Positions 1 through 7,310 of a stretch of 64,000 nt of DNA are shown piece after piece. The DNA is from Geothrix sp. SG200 (GTDB lineage: Bacteria; Acidobacteriota; Holophagae; Holophagales; Holophagaceae). Positions within the stretch are counted from its first letter, which is position 1. Each line of letters starts with the position of its first letter. The notes beneath the pieces were generated by a model. It did not search any database, was not told the origin of the DNA, and saw only the letters and a list, made by a program, of their open reading frames with translations. The DNA is taken from positions 620,001 to 684,000 of the forward strand of contig NZ_JAKZFR010000001.1 of assembly GCF_022808935.1 (NCBI RefSeq). Reading direction: 5' to 3'. The translations under genes and the position numbers were made by a program.

Positions 1-2
1 CC

Positions 3-1112
3 CTTGCTGATGTGCCCATGGCTAGGGCCAGGGTGAAGGCCGCCGAGCTGCGTGGAATGCTCGCCGAGGGTATTGATCCAAAGACGGAGATCGAGAAAAA
101 GCGGGCGGGGCTGAAGGCCGAGGCCGCGAAGGTCATGACATTCGACCAGGCGACAAAGGGGTGTATCCAGGACCGGAAGGGTGGATGGAAGAACGAGAAA
201 CACCTAGCCCAGTGGGAGAACACCCTTGAGACCTATGCGAGCCCCGTCATCGGACCGCTGGACGTGGCCATCATCGACCTCGCGCTGGTGAAGAAGGTGC
301 TGGATCCGATCTGGACCACAAAGCCGGAAACCGCGTCTAGAGTCCGCCAGCGAATCGAGGCCGTGTTGGCCTGGGCCACCGTTCATGGCCGCCGGAAAGG
401 CCCCAACCCGGCCCAGTGGAAGAACAATCTGGATCAGATCCTTCCCCCAACTTCAAAGGTGAAGAAGAAGAAGAATCATCCTGCGCTTCCCTACCAGCAG
501 ATTGGCGCATTCACGGCTGAATTGAGGACTCAGCACGGGGCGGGCGCTAAGGCTTTGGAGTTCCTCATCCTTACGGCCTCAAGGACCAACGAAACCCTTG
601 GAGCCGATCCGAAGGAGTTCAACCTCGACCGCGCTATCTGGACAATCCCGGCGGAGCGCATGAAGGCGGAGAAGGAGCACACGGTTCCCCTCTGCCCCCG
701 GGCGGTGGAGATCGTGAGGGGCCTTATCAGCGAAAGGCACAACCGAATCTTCTGCAATTCTGATGGTGAGGCGCTCTCGGACGCGGTGATGCTGCGAGTC
801 ATCTGGCGCATGAATCAGAAGAGGGCCGCCGAAGGGAAAGATGCCTGGCAGGACTCAAAGGGACAGAAGGCTGTGCCCCATGGGTTCAGGTCAACTTTCC
901 GTGATTGGGCTGGCGAGTGCTCCAACTTCCCAAGGGAGGTCATCGAAAATGCCCTTGCCCACCAGTTGAAGGACAAAGCCGAGGCCGCGTACTCGCGTGG
1001 CACACAGCTGGCGAAGCGGAAGTTGCTCATGAATTCGTGGGCAGCCTACTGTGCCAAGCCAAGCGAGCCGCAATCTGAAAACGTCATCCCGATCCGTGCT
1101 GAGGTCGGATAA
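3..1112 (+). CDS. P4-type tyrosine recombinase (integrase), 5' end outside the window
   Basis: Site-specific integrase expected to catalyse integration and excision of the element to its right. The frame is open to the window edge. Its first residues match the tail of the N-terminal DUF4102 arm-binding domain (AxxRxLxxxGIDP pattern), so the start is missing. The C-terminal catalytic domain keeps the full set: Arg at bases 582-584 (ASRTNE), His and Arg of HGFR at 879-890, a later His in AHQL, and the nucleophile Tyr at 990-992. Length and order fit the P4/CP4-57 family, which usually recombines at tRNA 3' ends; a tRNA-Ser gene lies about 12 kb to the right. Codon use is less GC-biased than in the chromosomal genes. 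Confidence 0.93.
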   Translation, partial: LADVPMARARVKAAELRGMLAEGIDPKTEIEKKRAGLKAEAAKVMTFDQATKGCIQDRKGGWKNEKHLAQWENTLETYASPVIGPLDVAIIDLALVKKVLDPIWTTKPETASRVRQRIEAVLAWATVHGRRKGPNPAQWKNNLDQILPPTSKVKKKKNHPALPYQQIGAFTAELRTQHGAGAKALEFLILTASRTNETLGADPKEFNLDRAIWTIPAERMKAEKEHTVPLCPRAVEIVRGLISERHNRIFCNSDGEALSDAVMLRVIWRMNQKRAAEGKDAWQDSKGQKAVPHGFRSTFRDWAGECSNFPREVIENALAHQLKDKAEAAYSRGTQLAKRKLLMNSWAAYCAKPSEPQSENVIPIRAEVG

Positions 1113-1154
1113 CTCAACCCGCAGGGCCGTGCCCTGCACTCTCATGGAGCCAAC

Positions 1155-1775
1155 ATGGCCCGGAGTCCCGAATCAAAAGTTCCTACCGCTCCCACTAACA
1201 ATAGTGATTTTGTCACCGTTCCAAGGTCAGCCCTTCAAGCCCTGGCCGAGTGGGCTTACCCAGTGATTGGTGCTGACCGCGTCTGGGCCAAGCTCCCCCC
1301 TAAGCACCCTCGCTGGACCTCCTGGAATATCGATGACGATTTGTTTGAGCAACTCTTGCGAGAGCGGATGGCCTTCCTTAAGGGGATTTTTTGGAAGGCC
1401 GAACAAGAGGCCGCCCGGAGAGAACGGGCCATGGATCCGATCCGAGACCTTGGCCATTGCCCGTCACTGGAAACATTTATGGAGTGTGTGGCGGAAATGG
1501 ATGATCCGAACTGGGACAAGCCCCTGGCTCCCAAGGAAGTGACCAAACGGAAAAAAGAAATTAGGGCCAAGCGGGCAGAGGAGGCCAGGGTTAAGAATGC
1601 CTTTGAACATCCCACCCCCGAGAAAATAGTCGGGACTATGACTCTCCTGGCTGACACATCTGTATCTGTCATCAAGAAAAACCTGGCTAGTGATGACCCA
1701 GAGATTCAAGCCAAGGCACAGGAAGAGATCCCACGCTTGGTGGCGGAACTGGGCAAGCTGGCAACGGCCTCTTAA
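1155..1775 (+). CDS. Hypothetical element protein, 206 aa
   Basis: I do not recognise this protein. It is soluble, with no signal peptide or membrane segment. The middle third is rich in Lys/Arg/Glu and probably helical (KRKKEIRAKRAEEARVKNAF, about residues 130-150). The C-terminus (ASDDPEIQAKAQEEIPRLVAEL) also looks helical. It sits 42 bp after the integrase on the same strand, with an ATG start after a weak purine stretch, and is probably element cargo. A possible role in DNA binding or recombination is a guess from position only. Confidence 0.6.
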   Translation: MARSPESKVPTAPTNNSDFVTVPRSALQALAEWAYPVIGADRVWAKLPPKHPRWTSWNIDDDLFEQLLRERMAFLKGIFWKAEQEAARRERAMDPIRDLGHCPSLETFMECVAEMDDPNWDKPLAPKEVTKRKKEIRAKRAEEARVKNAFEHPTPEKIVGTMTLLADTSVSVIKKNLASDDPEIQAKAQEEIPRLVAELGKLATAS

Positions 1776-1865
1776 GATTCAAACAGGCGCGGCTAGGGTA
1801 GCTCCCGAACGCTGGTCCCACACCAGTTGCCGCGCCTCCTTTGTGGGGCATCGGTGGGGTGCTGA

Positions 1866-2618
1866 GTGGTAAAACCAAAAGTAAAGCGCAGAGACATTCC
1901 ATCTGGTTACGTATGGGAGCAGATGTGGGCGTGGTCCGGAATTTACATGAATCAAATGAACGGGTTGAACCAAACTGCACTGGTAGAACTGGCTGCTTGG
2001 TTTCAGAAATACGGATTCGATAAAGAAGACTCTAGGTTGTTCGCAGAAGCGCTATCTTCTAGGCACCGACACAACCTCCGGGAGTGGGGCAATGGCCCCC
2101 GGAACGCCGAAATCCGCAAGGAACTAGGGGAGCTTGGGAAAGCCGTAGAACAATTCAAGACAGCACTAGAAAAACTATCTGTTCCCGTTCGGGCGAAACT
2201 AAGCGCTGAATTATTCCGACGTGCACCCGACCCGCCTGAATTGAAAGGGTTCATGGTTTCGTCCCAAACCAATGTGAGTAAGGTCGCCACTCTATTCCTT
2301 CACCCCGCCTCCATTCGGGCGCTCGAGTTAATCGAAGGTTCCGCTAGCGAGGTGGTCTCCGGGACACCGAAGGATCGTGGGGGGAAGAGGTCCGGCCCCT
2401 GCGATGTTGATGGTACGGAAGCAAAACGCAGTCTGATTGTGGAACTCCGCTCAATACTCCAGGTTCTATCCCTGCCTATCAGCTCATCAAAGCGTGGTCC
2501 GCTTTCAGAGTGTTTTGAGTTGATTCATTGGGCAGCAAGCGGGGACAGGTCTCCTGGATTGGCCGACGATTATGCGGAACTTGCTCCAACTACCGAGCGC
2601 CAAATCCCTATATTTTGA
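1866..2618 (+). CDS. Hypothetical element protein, 250 aa
   Basis: Unrecognised protein. The frame opens with a GTG at 1866; an in-frame ATG near residue 20 (MWAWSGIYM) is an alternative start. The N-terminal half is rich in helix-formers, including a stretch of about 40 residues with regular Lys/Glu/Leu spacing (near residues 85-125). The C-terminal half is richer in Ser/Gly and looks less ordered. There are no transmembrane segments and no metal-binding motif. Codon use is mixed, unlike the GC-rich chromosomal genes. The gene stands alone with about 90 bp before it and 125 bp after it, so it may have its own promoter. Confidence 0.55.
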   Translation: MVKPKVKRRDIPSGYVWEQMWAWSGIYMNQMNGLNQTALVELAAWFQKYGFDKEDSRLFAEALSSRHRHNLREWGNGPRNAEIRKELGELGKAVEQFKTALEKLSVPVRAKLSAELFRRAPDPPELKGFMVSSQTNVSKVATLFLHPASIRALELIEGSASEVVSGTPKDRGGKRSGPCDVDGTEAKRSLIVELRSILQVLSLPISSSKRGPLSECFELIHWAASGDRSPGLADDYAELAPTTERQIPIF

Positions 2619-2743
2619 AAGGCATTATCCCCTTACCTTGGCAAATTTGCTTAGGTAACCGGGGTTAGAAAACGGCTTCTCTGGGACCACCTTGGATGAC
2701 ATGGGATTGGATTGACCATCCCAACAGCCCAAGGAGATCCAAG

Positions 2744-2947
2744 ATGGAAGCCACCAAACCCGACACCCTCAAGGGTGCATTTACTGTTCCCGAGTTCGCC
2801 GCGTGGGCCGGTATCAGCAGGACCAGGGCCTTTGCTGAGATCAAGGCATTGCGGCTTTTCCCCCGCAAGTGCGGCAGGGCTACGCTGGTGCCCCGGGACG
2901 AGGCGGAGCGATGGCTTCAGGGGCTTCCCCTTCGCCAGGCCTCCTGA
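2744..2947 (+). CDS. AlpA/excisionase-like small HTH protein
   Basis: A 67-residue protein with one predicted winged or MerR-like helix-turn-helix: TVPEFAAWAGISRTRAFAEI, followed by a basic wing and LVPRDEAERWLQ. This is the layout of AlpA/Xis-type DNA-binding proteins, which in P4-like elements activate int or bend DNA during excision. The start at 2744 is chosen because AGGAG lies 8 nt upstream; the upstream ATG at 2696 lacks such a site. It is the first gene of a closely spaced block leading into the replication genes, which fits a regulator or directionality factor. Confidence 0.7.
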   Translation: MEATKPDTLKGAFTVPEFAAWAGISRTRAFAEIKALRLFPRKCGRATLVPRDEAERWLQGLPLRQAS

Positions 2948-3013
2948 AATGGCCGATAGGCGCAAAGCTGCCGGGAGACTTCAAGAGGGTCTCCCAACCA
3001 TGGGGGAGGACTG

Positions 3014-3802
3014 ATGCCCCGGGTGTGGTCGATGAGGTTCAACTCAGATGGTTTTAACCACGCCTACGCAGGGCTGGACACCGATGAGGAGAAGGCCCAA
3101 TTCGTGACTGGCTTCTACCGGGGAACCAACGGAGTCCCACTCAAGGAGGGTCAGCCTTCGCCAATGCTTACCGGCCATGCCTTCGGTCTGAAGATGCGCG
3201 AGGAAGCGGAAGCATCCCTGGCCCAGGCCGCCATCAATGGTGCCAAGAGGGGAAAAGGGAAAGGCACCCAGGAGGACCCCTCTAGGGTGCCTGGAGGGGA
3301 GCTTGAGGGTGCCTCGGGTGAGGCTCCAGGGTCCACAGAGGGTCCTGGTTTAAGGTTTAAGGTTCAAGGATTCCCTGACCAGGAAAAGCCTGTACTTAGG
3401 TTGGAACCAGTACCCTCTCCAGCGCCCAAACCTTCCAAGGATCCGATTCTCCGAGATGCCTGTGACCAGTGCCAGGCCGCCTGGAACAAGGCATTGGCCC
3501 CCCTTGGCTTTGGTGAATGCCTGAAGCTGGCAGATTCCACAGACAGATCAAGGGAGATCCAGAAACGCCTAAAGGCTGATCCTGATTTCGTGGAGACGTT
3601 CCAGAAGGCCGTGGCCCAGATTGCAAGCGATCCCTACTGGAAGGGGAAAGGTGGCTACATCTCAATTGACTACCTCTTGCGACCAGGCAAGGCACAGGAA
3701 TTCGCCGAGAAACCGATAGCAGGAAAGGCTGGGCAAGGACCTGCACACAGGGCCGAGGTAGACAGCGGGTGGGATTTCCCAGAGCGGGTGATCCATGCCT
3801 GA
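3014..3802 (+). CDS. Phage replisome-organiser-like protein
   Basis: A 262-residue protein probably needed to start element replication. The first 80 residues are acidic/aromatic. The middle is a low-complexity Gly/Pro/Glu linker (about residues 80-150). The C-terminal 60 residues carry the pattern of phage O-like or DnaD-like initiators: a hydrophobic segment with F, then SDPYWKGKGGYISIDYLLRP, resembling the SxFLxG...WLL ending of many phage replication proteins. It overlaps the next gene, a DnaC-like ATPase, by 8 nt, the standard initiator-loader pairing in lambdoid and other phages. A strong GGGGGAGG site precedes the ATG. The family call is by pattern and context only. Confidence 0.6.
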   Translation: MPRVWSMRFNSDGFNHAYAGLDTDEEKAQFVTGFYRGTNGVPLKEGQPSPMLTGHAFGLKMREEAEASLAQAAINGAKRGKGKGTQEDPSRVPGGELEGASGEAPGSTEGPGLRFKVQGFPDQEKPVLRLEPVPSPAPKPSKDPILRDACDQCQAAWNKALAPLGFGECLKLADSTDRSREIQKRLKADPDFVETFQKAVAQIASDPYWKGKGGYISIDYLLRPGKAQEFAEKPIAGKAGQGPAHRAEVDSGWDFPERVIHA

Positions 3803-4544
3803 GGTCTGCCAGATCCCCGAGCATCAGGACGCCATTCACCAGGGCGCGTGCTGGAAGTGTGGAGAGGTGATCCGGCGTGCTGAGGCGGTGGCTGAATTCC
3901 GGAAGATCCGAGAAGACTGGATTCTCGAACGGCTTCGGGCCGATGGAAACGGGATGCAGCGGAGGGAAGCCACTGCCGACCTCACCAAGATCCCCCGCCC
4001 CATTTTGGAGGCCATTCCCAATCAGCTTCTTGATGGACATTTGAATGTTGGGTTCGGGGTAGGTGGAAATACTGGTGTCGGCAAAACCCAAGCTATTGCT
4101 GCCGCCATCGTCCATGCCCTGGTTCAGTACTCGGAGCGGGTAATTGTGCCGTCCATCCGGCGGCAAGCGGAGGATGGAAAACCCTTTCCTAGGGTGCGCT
4201 GGTCAAGTTGGCCCGATGAGGTTCATTGGCTCCGATCCCATGCGCTCCGCGGTGCCGAGGATCGTGTTGAATACCTCGCCGGGGCGGATCTTCTGGTCCT
4301 GGATGACCTCGGACGAGAGCGGATCAAGGGCGACTATTCGCAGGACTATGGCGCGTCCCACCTCGATTTCATCGTCAACAGTCGGTATCGGGCCGAACTC
4401 CCGATCATCTGGACCTCGAACGTTCGCCAGGCGGACCTGGTTGGGCTTTATGGGGCGGCCATGGTGCGCCGCTTGATCGAGCCAAACCCCTTTACCTGGA
4501 TCGAAGGCCTAAAACCGTTTCATCTCTCGCAGAGGGCTTCATGA
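3795..4544 (+). CDS. DnaC/DnaA-like AAA+ ATPase, helicase loader
   Basis: A 249-residue AAA+ ATPase. Walker A is GNTGVGKTQ (near residue 93) and Walker B is LLVLDDLGRER (near residue 165). The latter is the signature of the DnaC/IstB group. The usual sensor region follows with IIWTSNVRQADL and a C-terminal RRLIEP Arg motif. The N-terminus has one CWKCGEVI pair (CxxC) and a His, perhaps a small metal site. The expected role is to load the host replicative helicase onto DNA melted by the preceding initiator-like protein. IstB-type transposition helpers share this fold, but no IstA transposase is nearby. The gene overlaps both neighbours. Confidence 0.85.
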   Translation: MPEVCQIPEHQDAIHQGACWKCGEVIRRAEAVAEFRKIREDWILERLRADGNGMQRREATADLTKIPRPILEAIPNQLLDGHLNVGFGVGGNTGVGKTQAIAAAIVHALVQYSERVIVPSIRRQAEDGKPFPRVRWSSWPDEVHWLRSHALRGAEDRVEYLAGADLLVLDDLGRERIKGDYSQDYGASHLDFIVNSRYRAELPIIWTSNVRQADLVGLYGAAMVRRLIEPNPFTWIEGLKPFHLSQRAS

Positions 4545-4834
4545 CCCCCAAGAAACTGCCTTCCGCAGGACTCAAGCGCGGGGCTTCATTACCTCTCCAG
4601 TTCCGGAAGCCCGATCCAACCGGAGCCTGGGGAGCCATGCGCGAGATCTTCGCCCCTAACGTGGTTCCGTTGGCCATTCCTGCGCCGACAACCCATCTAA
4701 ACGGCCCGATGGACCTAGACCTCATGGCGGTAGAAGCCGAGGCCATGGAAGCGGCTGGCATCCCTCCTGAACTTCTTCTCGGGTATGACCGGATTGATTT
4801 CGGCCATCCCATCCCCGGTGGCGGCACTGCCTGA
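4541..4834 (+). CDS. Hypothetical element protein, 97 aa
   Basis: Small unknown protein whose ATG overlaps the stop of the helicase loader (ATGA), so translation is probably coupled. It is basic at the N-terminus (TPKKLPSAGLKRG), Pro-rich in the middle, and has an acidic helical patch near residues 60-75 (LDLMAVEAEAMEAAGIPPELL). No membrane segment or metal motif is visible. Its place in the replication operon suggests an accessory role in replication or regulation, which is inference from position. Confidence 0.55.
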   Translation: MTPKKLPSAGLKRGASLPLQFRKPDPTGAWGAMREIFAPNVVPLAIPAPTTHLNGPMDLDLMAVEAEAMEAAGIPPELLLGYDRIDFGHPIPGGGTA

Positions 4835-4886
4835 CCACCTCCCCACAACCTCCTTTGCCGGTTAGACCCGGCCCCATGGAGAGCAG

Positions 4887-5564
4887 ATGTCAAAACCTGA
4901 AACCTTTCTTGACCGCCTGAAAGCCGAGCCAGCCTCAGTAATTGTCCCTGGAGACGGGGCCACTACCTTCATTGAGCACATGAGGCGGGGCGCAAGGCCG
5001 GAAGTGGTTCCCCCGCCACCTCCCCCTCCTCCTTCGCTGGATAAGCTGCGGGCCAAATACCACGAGGCCAAGGCCGAGTTCGAAACGAACCTTGAAAAGT
5101 TCAATTCCTTCAATGCGCTTGGGGCGGCCGCCGAGCAGGCTCTTGTACACGCCGATCATGCCGTGAAGGACGCCATGATAAGGCTTCAAGACACCGTTAC
5201 CGCTGGTGGGGATGAAGCGCCCGTTCTCCGGGAACTAAGGGAGGCTCGTGCTGCCTTCGAAGATGCAAAGGCGATGGTCCAGGTCCGCCGGAACCTAGTT
5301 GCACCCAAAGACCCCAGTGACCGCGACGTCGATAGCGCTTTGCGCGAATTCTGTCTGCGAATTGTTGAGGTCGAACGTGAATCCATCCCGATGGAGATGA
5401 TCGAACTATTGAATCGGTGCTTCGCCTCCGTGTCTATCGGCACTCCGGCTGGTGCTAGCTCCCCCAGTTGGGAGGAATGGTTGGCTCGCAATATCCCGCA
5501 ACAGAAAGAACGCCACGCCGAATACAGGACCGACCTGCTCGCGAAGTATGGGGTGGAACTGTGA
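4887..5564 (+). CDS. Hypothetical helical protein with polyproline stretch, 225 aa
   Basis: Unrecognised. After about 40 residues there is a run of eight prolines, then a long helical segment (about residues 50-130) with Ala/Glu/Lys/Leu heptad-like spacing that may form a coiled coil. The C-terminal third is acidic and ends in a basic tail. A GGAG site lies 7 nt before the ATG. The stop overlaps the GTG start of the next gene. The proline run plus coiled coil resembles an adaptor or assembly protein, but no family is recognised. Confidence 0.6.
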   Translation: MSKPETFLDRLKAEPASVIVPGDGATTFIEHMRRGARPEVVPPPPPPPPSLDKLRAKYHEAKAEFETNLEKFNSFNALGAAAEQALVHADHAVKDAMIRLQDTVTAGGDEAPVLRELREARAAFEDAKAMVQVRRNLVAPKDPSDRDVDSALREFCLRIVEVERESIPMEMIELLNRCFASVSIGTPAGASSPSWEEWLARNIPQQKERHAEYRTDLLAKYGVEL

Positions 5565-5773
5565 GTATCCGGGCCTCGCAGTTCACATACACCTGCAGCA
5601 TCTGCCGCCGGGAAAAGGTTGGGACCATGCTCCCTGAGGGTTGGGTGGCATACGATAAAGATGGCTTAGATCACAGCTGCCCCGAATGCCTCCAATGCTT
5701 TAATGCTTGGCGTGAATCCCGCCGGCAGGCTGTGCTGGGCAAGACACGGACTCGTGCCAAGGGGGGCAAGTGA
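5561..5773 (+). CDS. Small zinc-ribbon protein, 70 aa
   Basis: The GTG start at 5561 overlaps the previous stop. The encoded protein has CSIC near residue 13 and CPEC followed by another Cys near residues 39-44, the spacing of a zinc ribbon or small treble clef. The C-terminus is very basic (RRQAVLGKTRTRAKGGK), consistent with nucleic-acid binding. The upstream in-frame ATG at 5468 was rejected because it lies deep inside the previous gene. Small CxxC proteins of this type are common in phage early operons as regulators; the exact role is unknown. Confidence 0.6.
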   Translation: MSIRASQFTYTCSICRREKVGTMLPEGWVAYDKDGLDHSCPECLQCFNAWRESRRQAVLGKTRTRAKGGK

Positions 5774-6438
5774 GCAGACCCGAAGCCCCCAAACGGGGCC
5801 GGGGGCGGCCCTCCAAGCTGTCTGACAGGGACCGGGCCGAGATTCTCCGCAGGCTGGCACTGGGGGAAACCCCAGCCAGCTTGTGCGGGGAGTTCCGGGT
5901 TAGCCGATCTCGCTTCTCTGAGCTATTTTCGGAAAAAGCCACAATGGTTCGAGAAGTAGCAACCAGGCTAGCTGACGTTGAGCGCGAAGTTGAGGCGCTG
6001 CCCATTTCCGAAATGATTTCCGTAAGGACTTTGGCCGATCAACTCAAGGACCTGGGCCAGAGCCTAGTGACGACTGCCACCCTAAACGGTCGGACTGCCG
6101 AGATCATGGCTGGAAAGGCTGTGAAGGCGGCTGAACGGTTAGGCGAAACCCCGACACTTGAGGATCTACGGCTTCCCGGGGCCTACATCGAGGTAGCAAA
6201 CAAAGGCACAGCCCTTGGGGTTTCTCTGATGAACCAAGGCCGGGCCACCACGATTGCCCCAGAGCAGAGAGTGACGCTCGAAGAACTTGTAGCAGGAGCC
6301 AAGCGCCAGCCCCCTCCCTCAGATGGGTCACTGGCTGAAATCCTCCGGAAGGCACGATTAAGGGCCATGAGTGAACAAGACCTTGAAGCGGTCGTGCTTG
6401 AAAAGGCCGACCAAATCCGGGCCACCTCCGCCAAATAA
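5770..6438 (+). CDS. HTH protein resembling a phage terminase small subunit
   Basis: A 222-residue protein starting with GTG that overlaps the previous stop. The N-terminus is an AT-hook-like basic segment (KRGRGRPSKL) followed by a helix-turn-helix in which a short Leu/Ala-rich helix leads to SLCGEFRVSRSRFSELF. This is the GRPSK...SxCxxxxV pattern seen in Sf6/P22-like terminase small subunits and in some phage regulators. The rest is helical (about residues 60-150), as expected for an oligomerising domain. Phage satellites often carry a small terminase to redirect packaging. No large terminase is visible in the window, so a purely regulatory role remains possible. Confidence 0.45.
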   Translation: MSRPEAPKRGRGRPSKLSDRDRAEILRRLALGETPASLCGEFRVSRSRFSELFSEKATMVREVATRLADVEREVEALPISEMISVRTLADQLKDLGQSLVTTATLNGRTAEIMAGKAVKAAERLGETPTLEDLRLPGAYIEVANKGTALGVSLMNQGRATTIAPEQRVTLEELVAGAKRQPPPSDGSLAEILRKARLRAMSEQDLEAVVLEKADQIRATSAK

Positions 6439-6476
6439 CCCTCCCTTGCCGGTATCCCGGCCCATACGGAGAAACC

Positions 6477-6788
6477 ATGAACGATTTCTATCCATCCATG
6501 AGCGCCACACCAGCTCCCGCTGCCCCGCAGTCCGATCCGAACCCAACCCCCGCCGAACCTCCCACTGAACCTAGCGATACCGCCAAGGCGATGTATCCCT
6601 CCATGGAGGGGGCCCCGGGTGAATACAGGTATGAGATTCCGCCGGAGTTTGAGCACCTCGGCCTAGTCCACGATCTGAGTGCCCAGGACGCGTTCTCGGC
6701 AGAGTTCCGAAAGCTGGGCCTCACCCAGAGTGCGGTAAATGAACTTGTGGGGCTTCACCTTCGCCACCATTACGGCTCGAAGAAGTAG
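6477..6788 (+). CDS. Scaffold-like small phage protein, 103 aa
   Basis: The N-terminal 45 residues are a disordered Pro/Ala/Ser/Thr-rich segment. The C-terminal half (YRYEIPPEFEHLGL, then AEFRKLGLTQSAVNELVGLH) resembles the region of many phage capsid-scaffolding proteins in which a Y-x-(L/I)-PE motif precedes a helix containing LGLTQxxxxxLV. Scaffolds guide capsid shell size and are discarded. The ATG follows GGAGAAACC. No capsid gene is adjacent, so if the call is right it may act on a helper phage capsid or be a relic. The call rests on a short motif and is tentative. Confidence 0.4.
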   Translation: MNDFYPSMSATPAPAAPQSDPNPTPAEPPTEPSDTAKAMYPSMEGAPGEYRYEIPPEFEHLGLVHDLSAQDAFSAEFRKLGLTQSAVNELVGLHLRHHYGSKK

Positions 6789-6796
6789 GGCGAACC

Positions 6797-6976
6797 ATGG
6801 ATGGCGAATCTCTTACCCATGAATTCGCACTGGCTTTGGAGGCTCGCGCCGAAGCTGCCTTAGCTGACCCAAAGCTTCCTCACCACCTTCAAGCCTATTA
6901 CCGCGCAAATCTTCGCGAAGCTAGGCGGCTGTTGAATCAGCCATCTGAAACCCAGTCGTTTACCGTCCGTCTTTGA
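6797..6976 (+). CDS. Small acidic/helical hypothetical protein, 59 aa
   Basis: A short frame starting 8 bp after the preceding stop: ATGGATGGCGAA, encoding MDGESLTHEFALALEARAEA and continuing to a TGA at 6974-6976. The product is helical and Ala/Leu/Glu-rich, with a small basic C-terminal part (RANLREARRLL). Placement in the gap between two same-strand genes and coding-like composition support it as real. The upstream sequence GTAGGGCGAACC gives only a weak ribosome site. Function unknown. Confidence 0.5.
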   Translation: MDGESLTHEFALALEARAEAALADPKLPHHLQAYYRANLREARRLLNQPSETQSFTVRL

Positions 6977-7055
6977 ACCGTCTGGCCCCGGGAGTATCCG
7001 CTTCCAGGGCCATCTATTCCTCATATTGCTGGGATATCCAGCCACCGGAGCCCTC

Positions 7056-7310
7056 ATGGGTGATACGAACACCTTCCCTATCCGAATCAAAACAATCACG
7101 GTCACGCGTGCGATTTTTGATCTTCTAGTCAACCTGGCTTTCTACCCGGGCGGCCCAATCAGTGAGGCACAACTGGACCTTGCCGCCGAGAGCTACGGTC
7201 TGCCAGGGGATGGATCTCGCGTCGTCCCCTTTTCTGCTGTCATGGCGGAACTAGACACCTTGCGAGACATGATCGTCCTCTCGTCAAAACTTGAACGTGG
7301 GGTCGAGTGA
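7056..7310 (+). CDS. Hypothetical element protein, 84 aa
   Basis: Start at ATG 7056 is favoured by GGAG 8 nt upstream; a longer frame begins at 7026 without a clear site. The product has an N-terminal beta-like segment (TFPIRIKTITVTRAIFDLL) and a helical C-terminus. The stop overlaps the start of the large helical protein by one base (TGATG), so the two are probably translationally coupled. Unknown family; possibly a small virion or chaperone partner of the next gene, by position only. Confidence 0.5.
   Translation: MGDTNTFPIRIKTITVTRAIFDLLVNLAFYPGGPISEAQLDLAAESYGLPGDGSRVVPFSAVMAELDTLRDMIVLSSKLERGVE

Noticed and set aside
1-200. A left-hand copy of the tRNA-Ser 3' end within the window
   Set aside because: No matching sequence is present; the left junction must lie outside the window.
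2949-3014. A 21-codon ORF between the AlpA-like and replication genes
   Set aside because: Very short, no ribosome site of its own; could be a coupling leader but cannot be supported.
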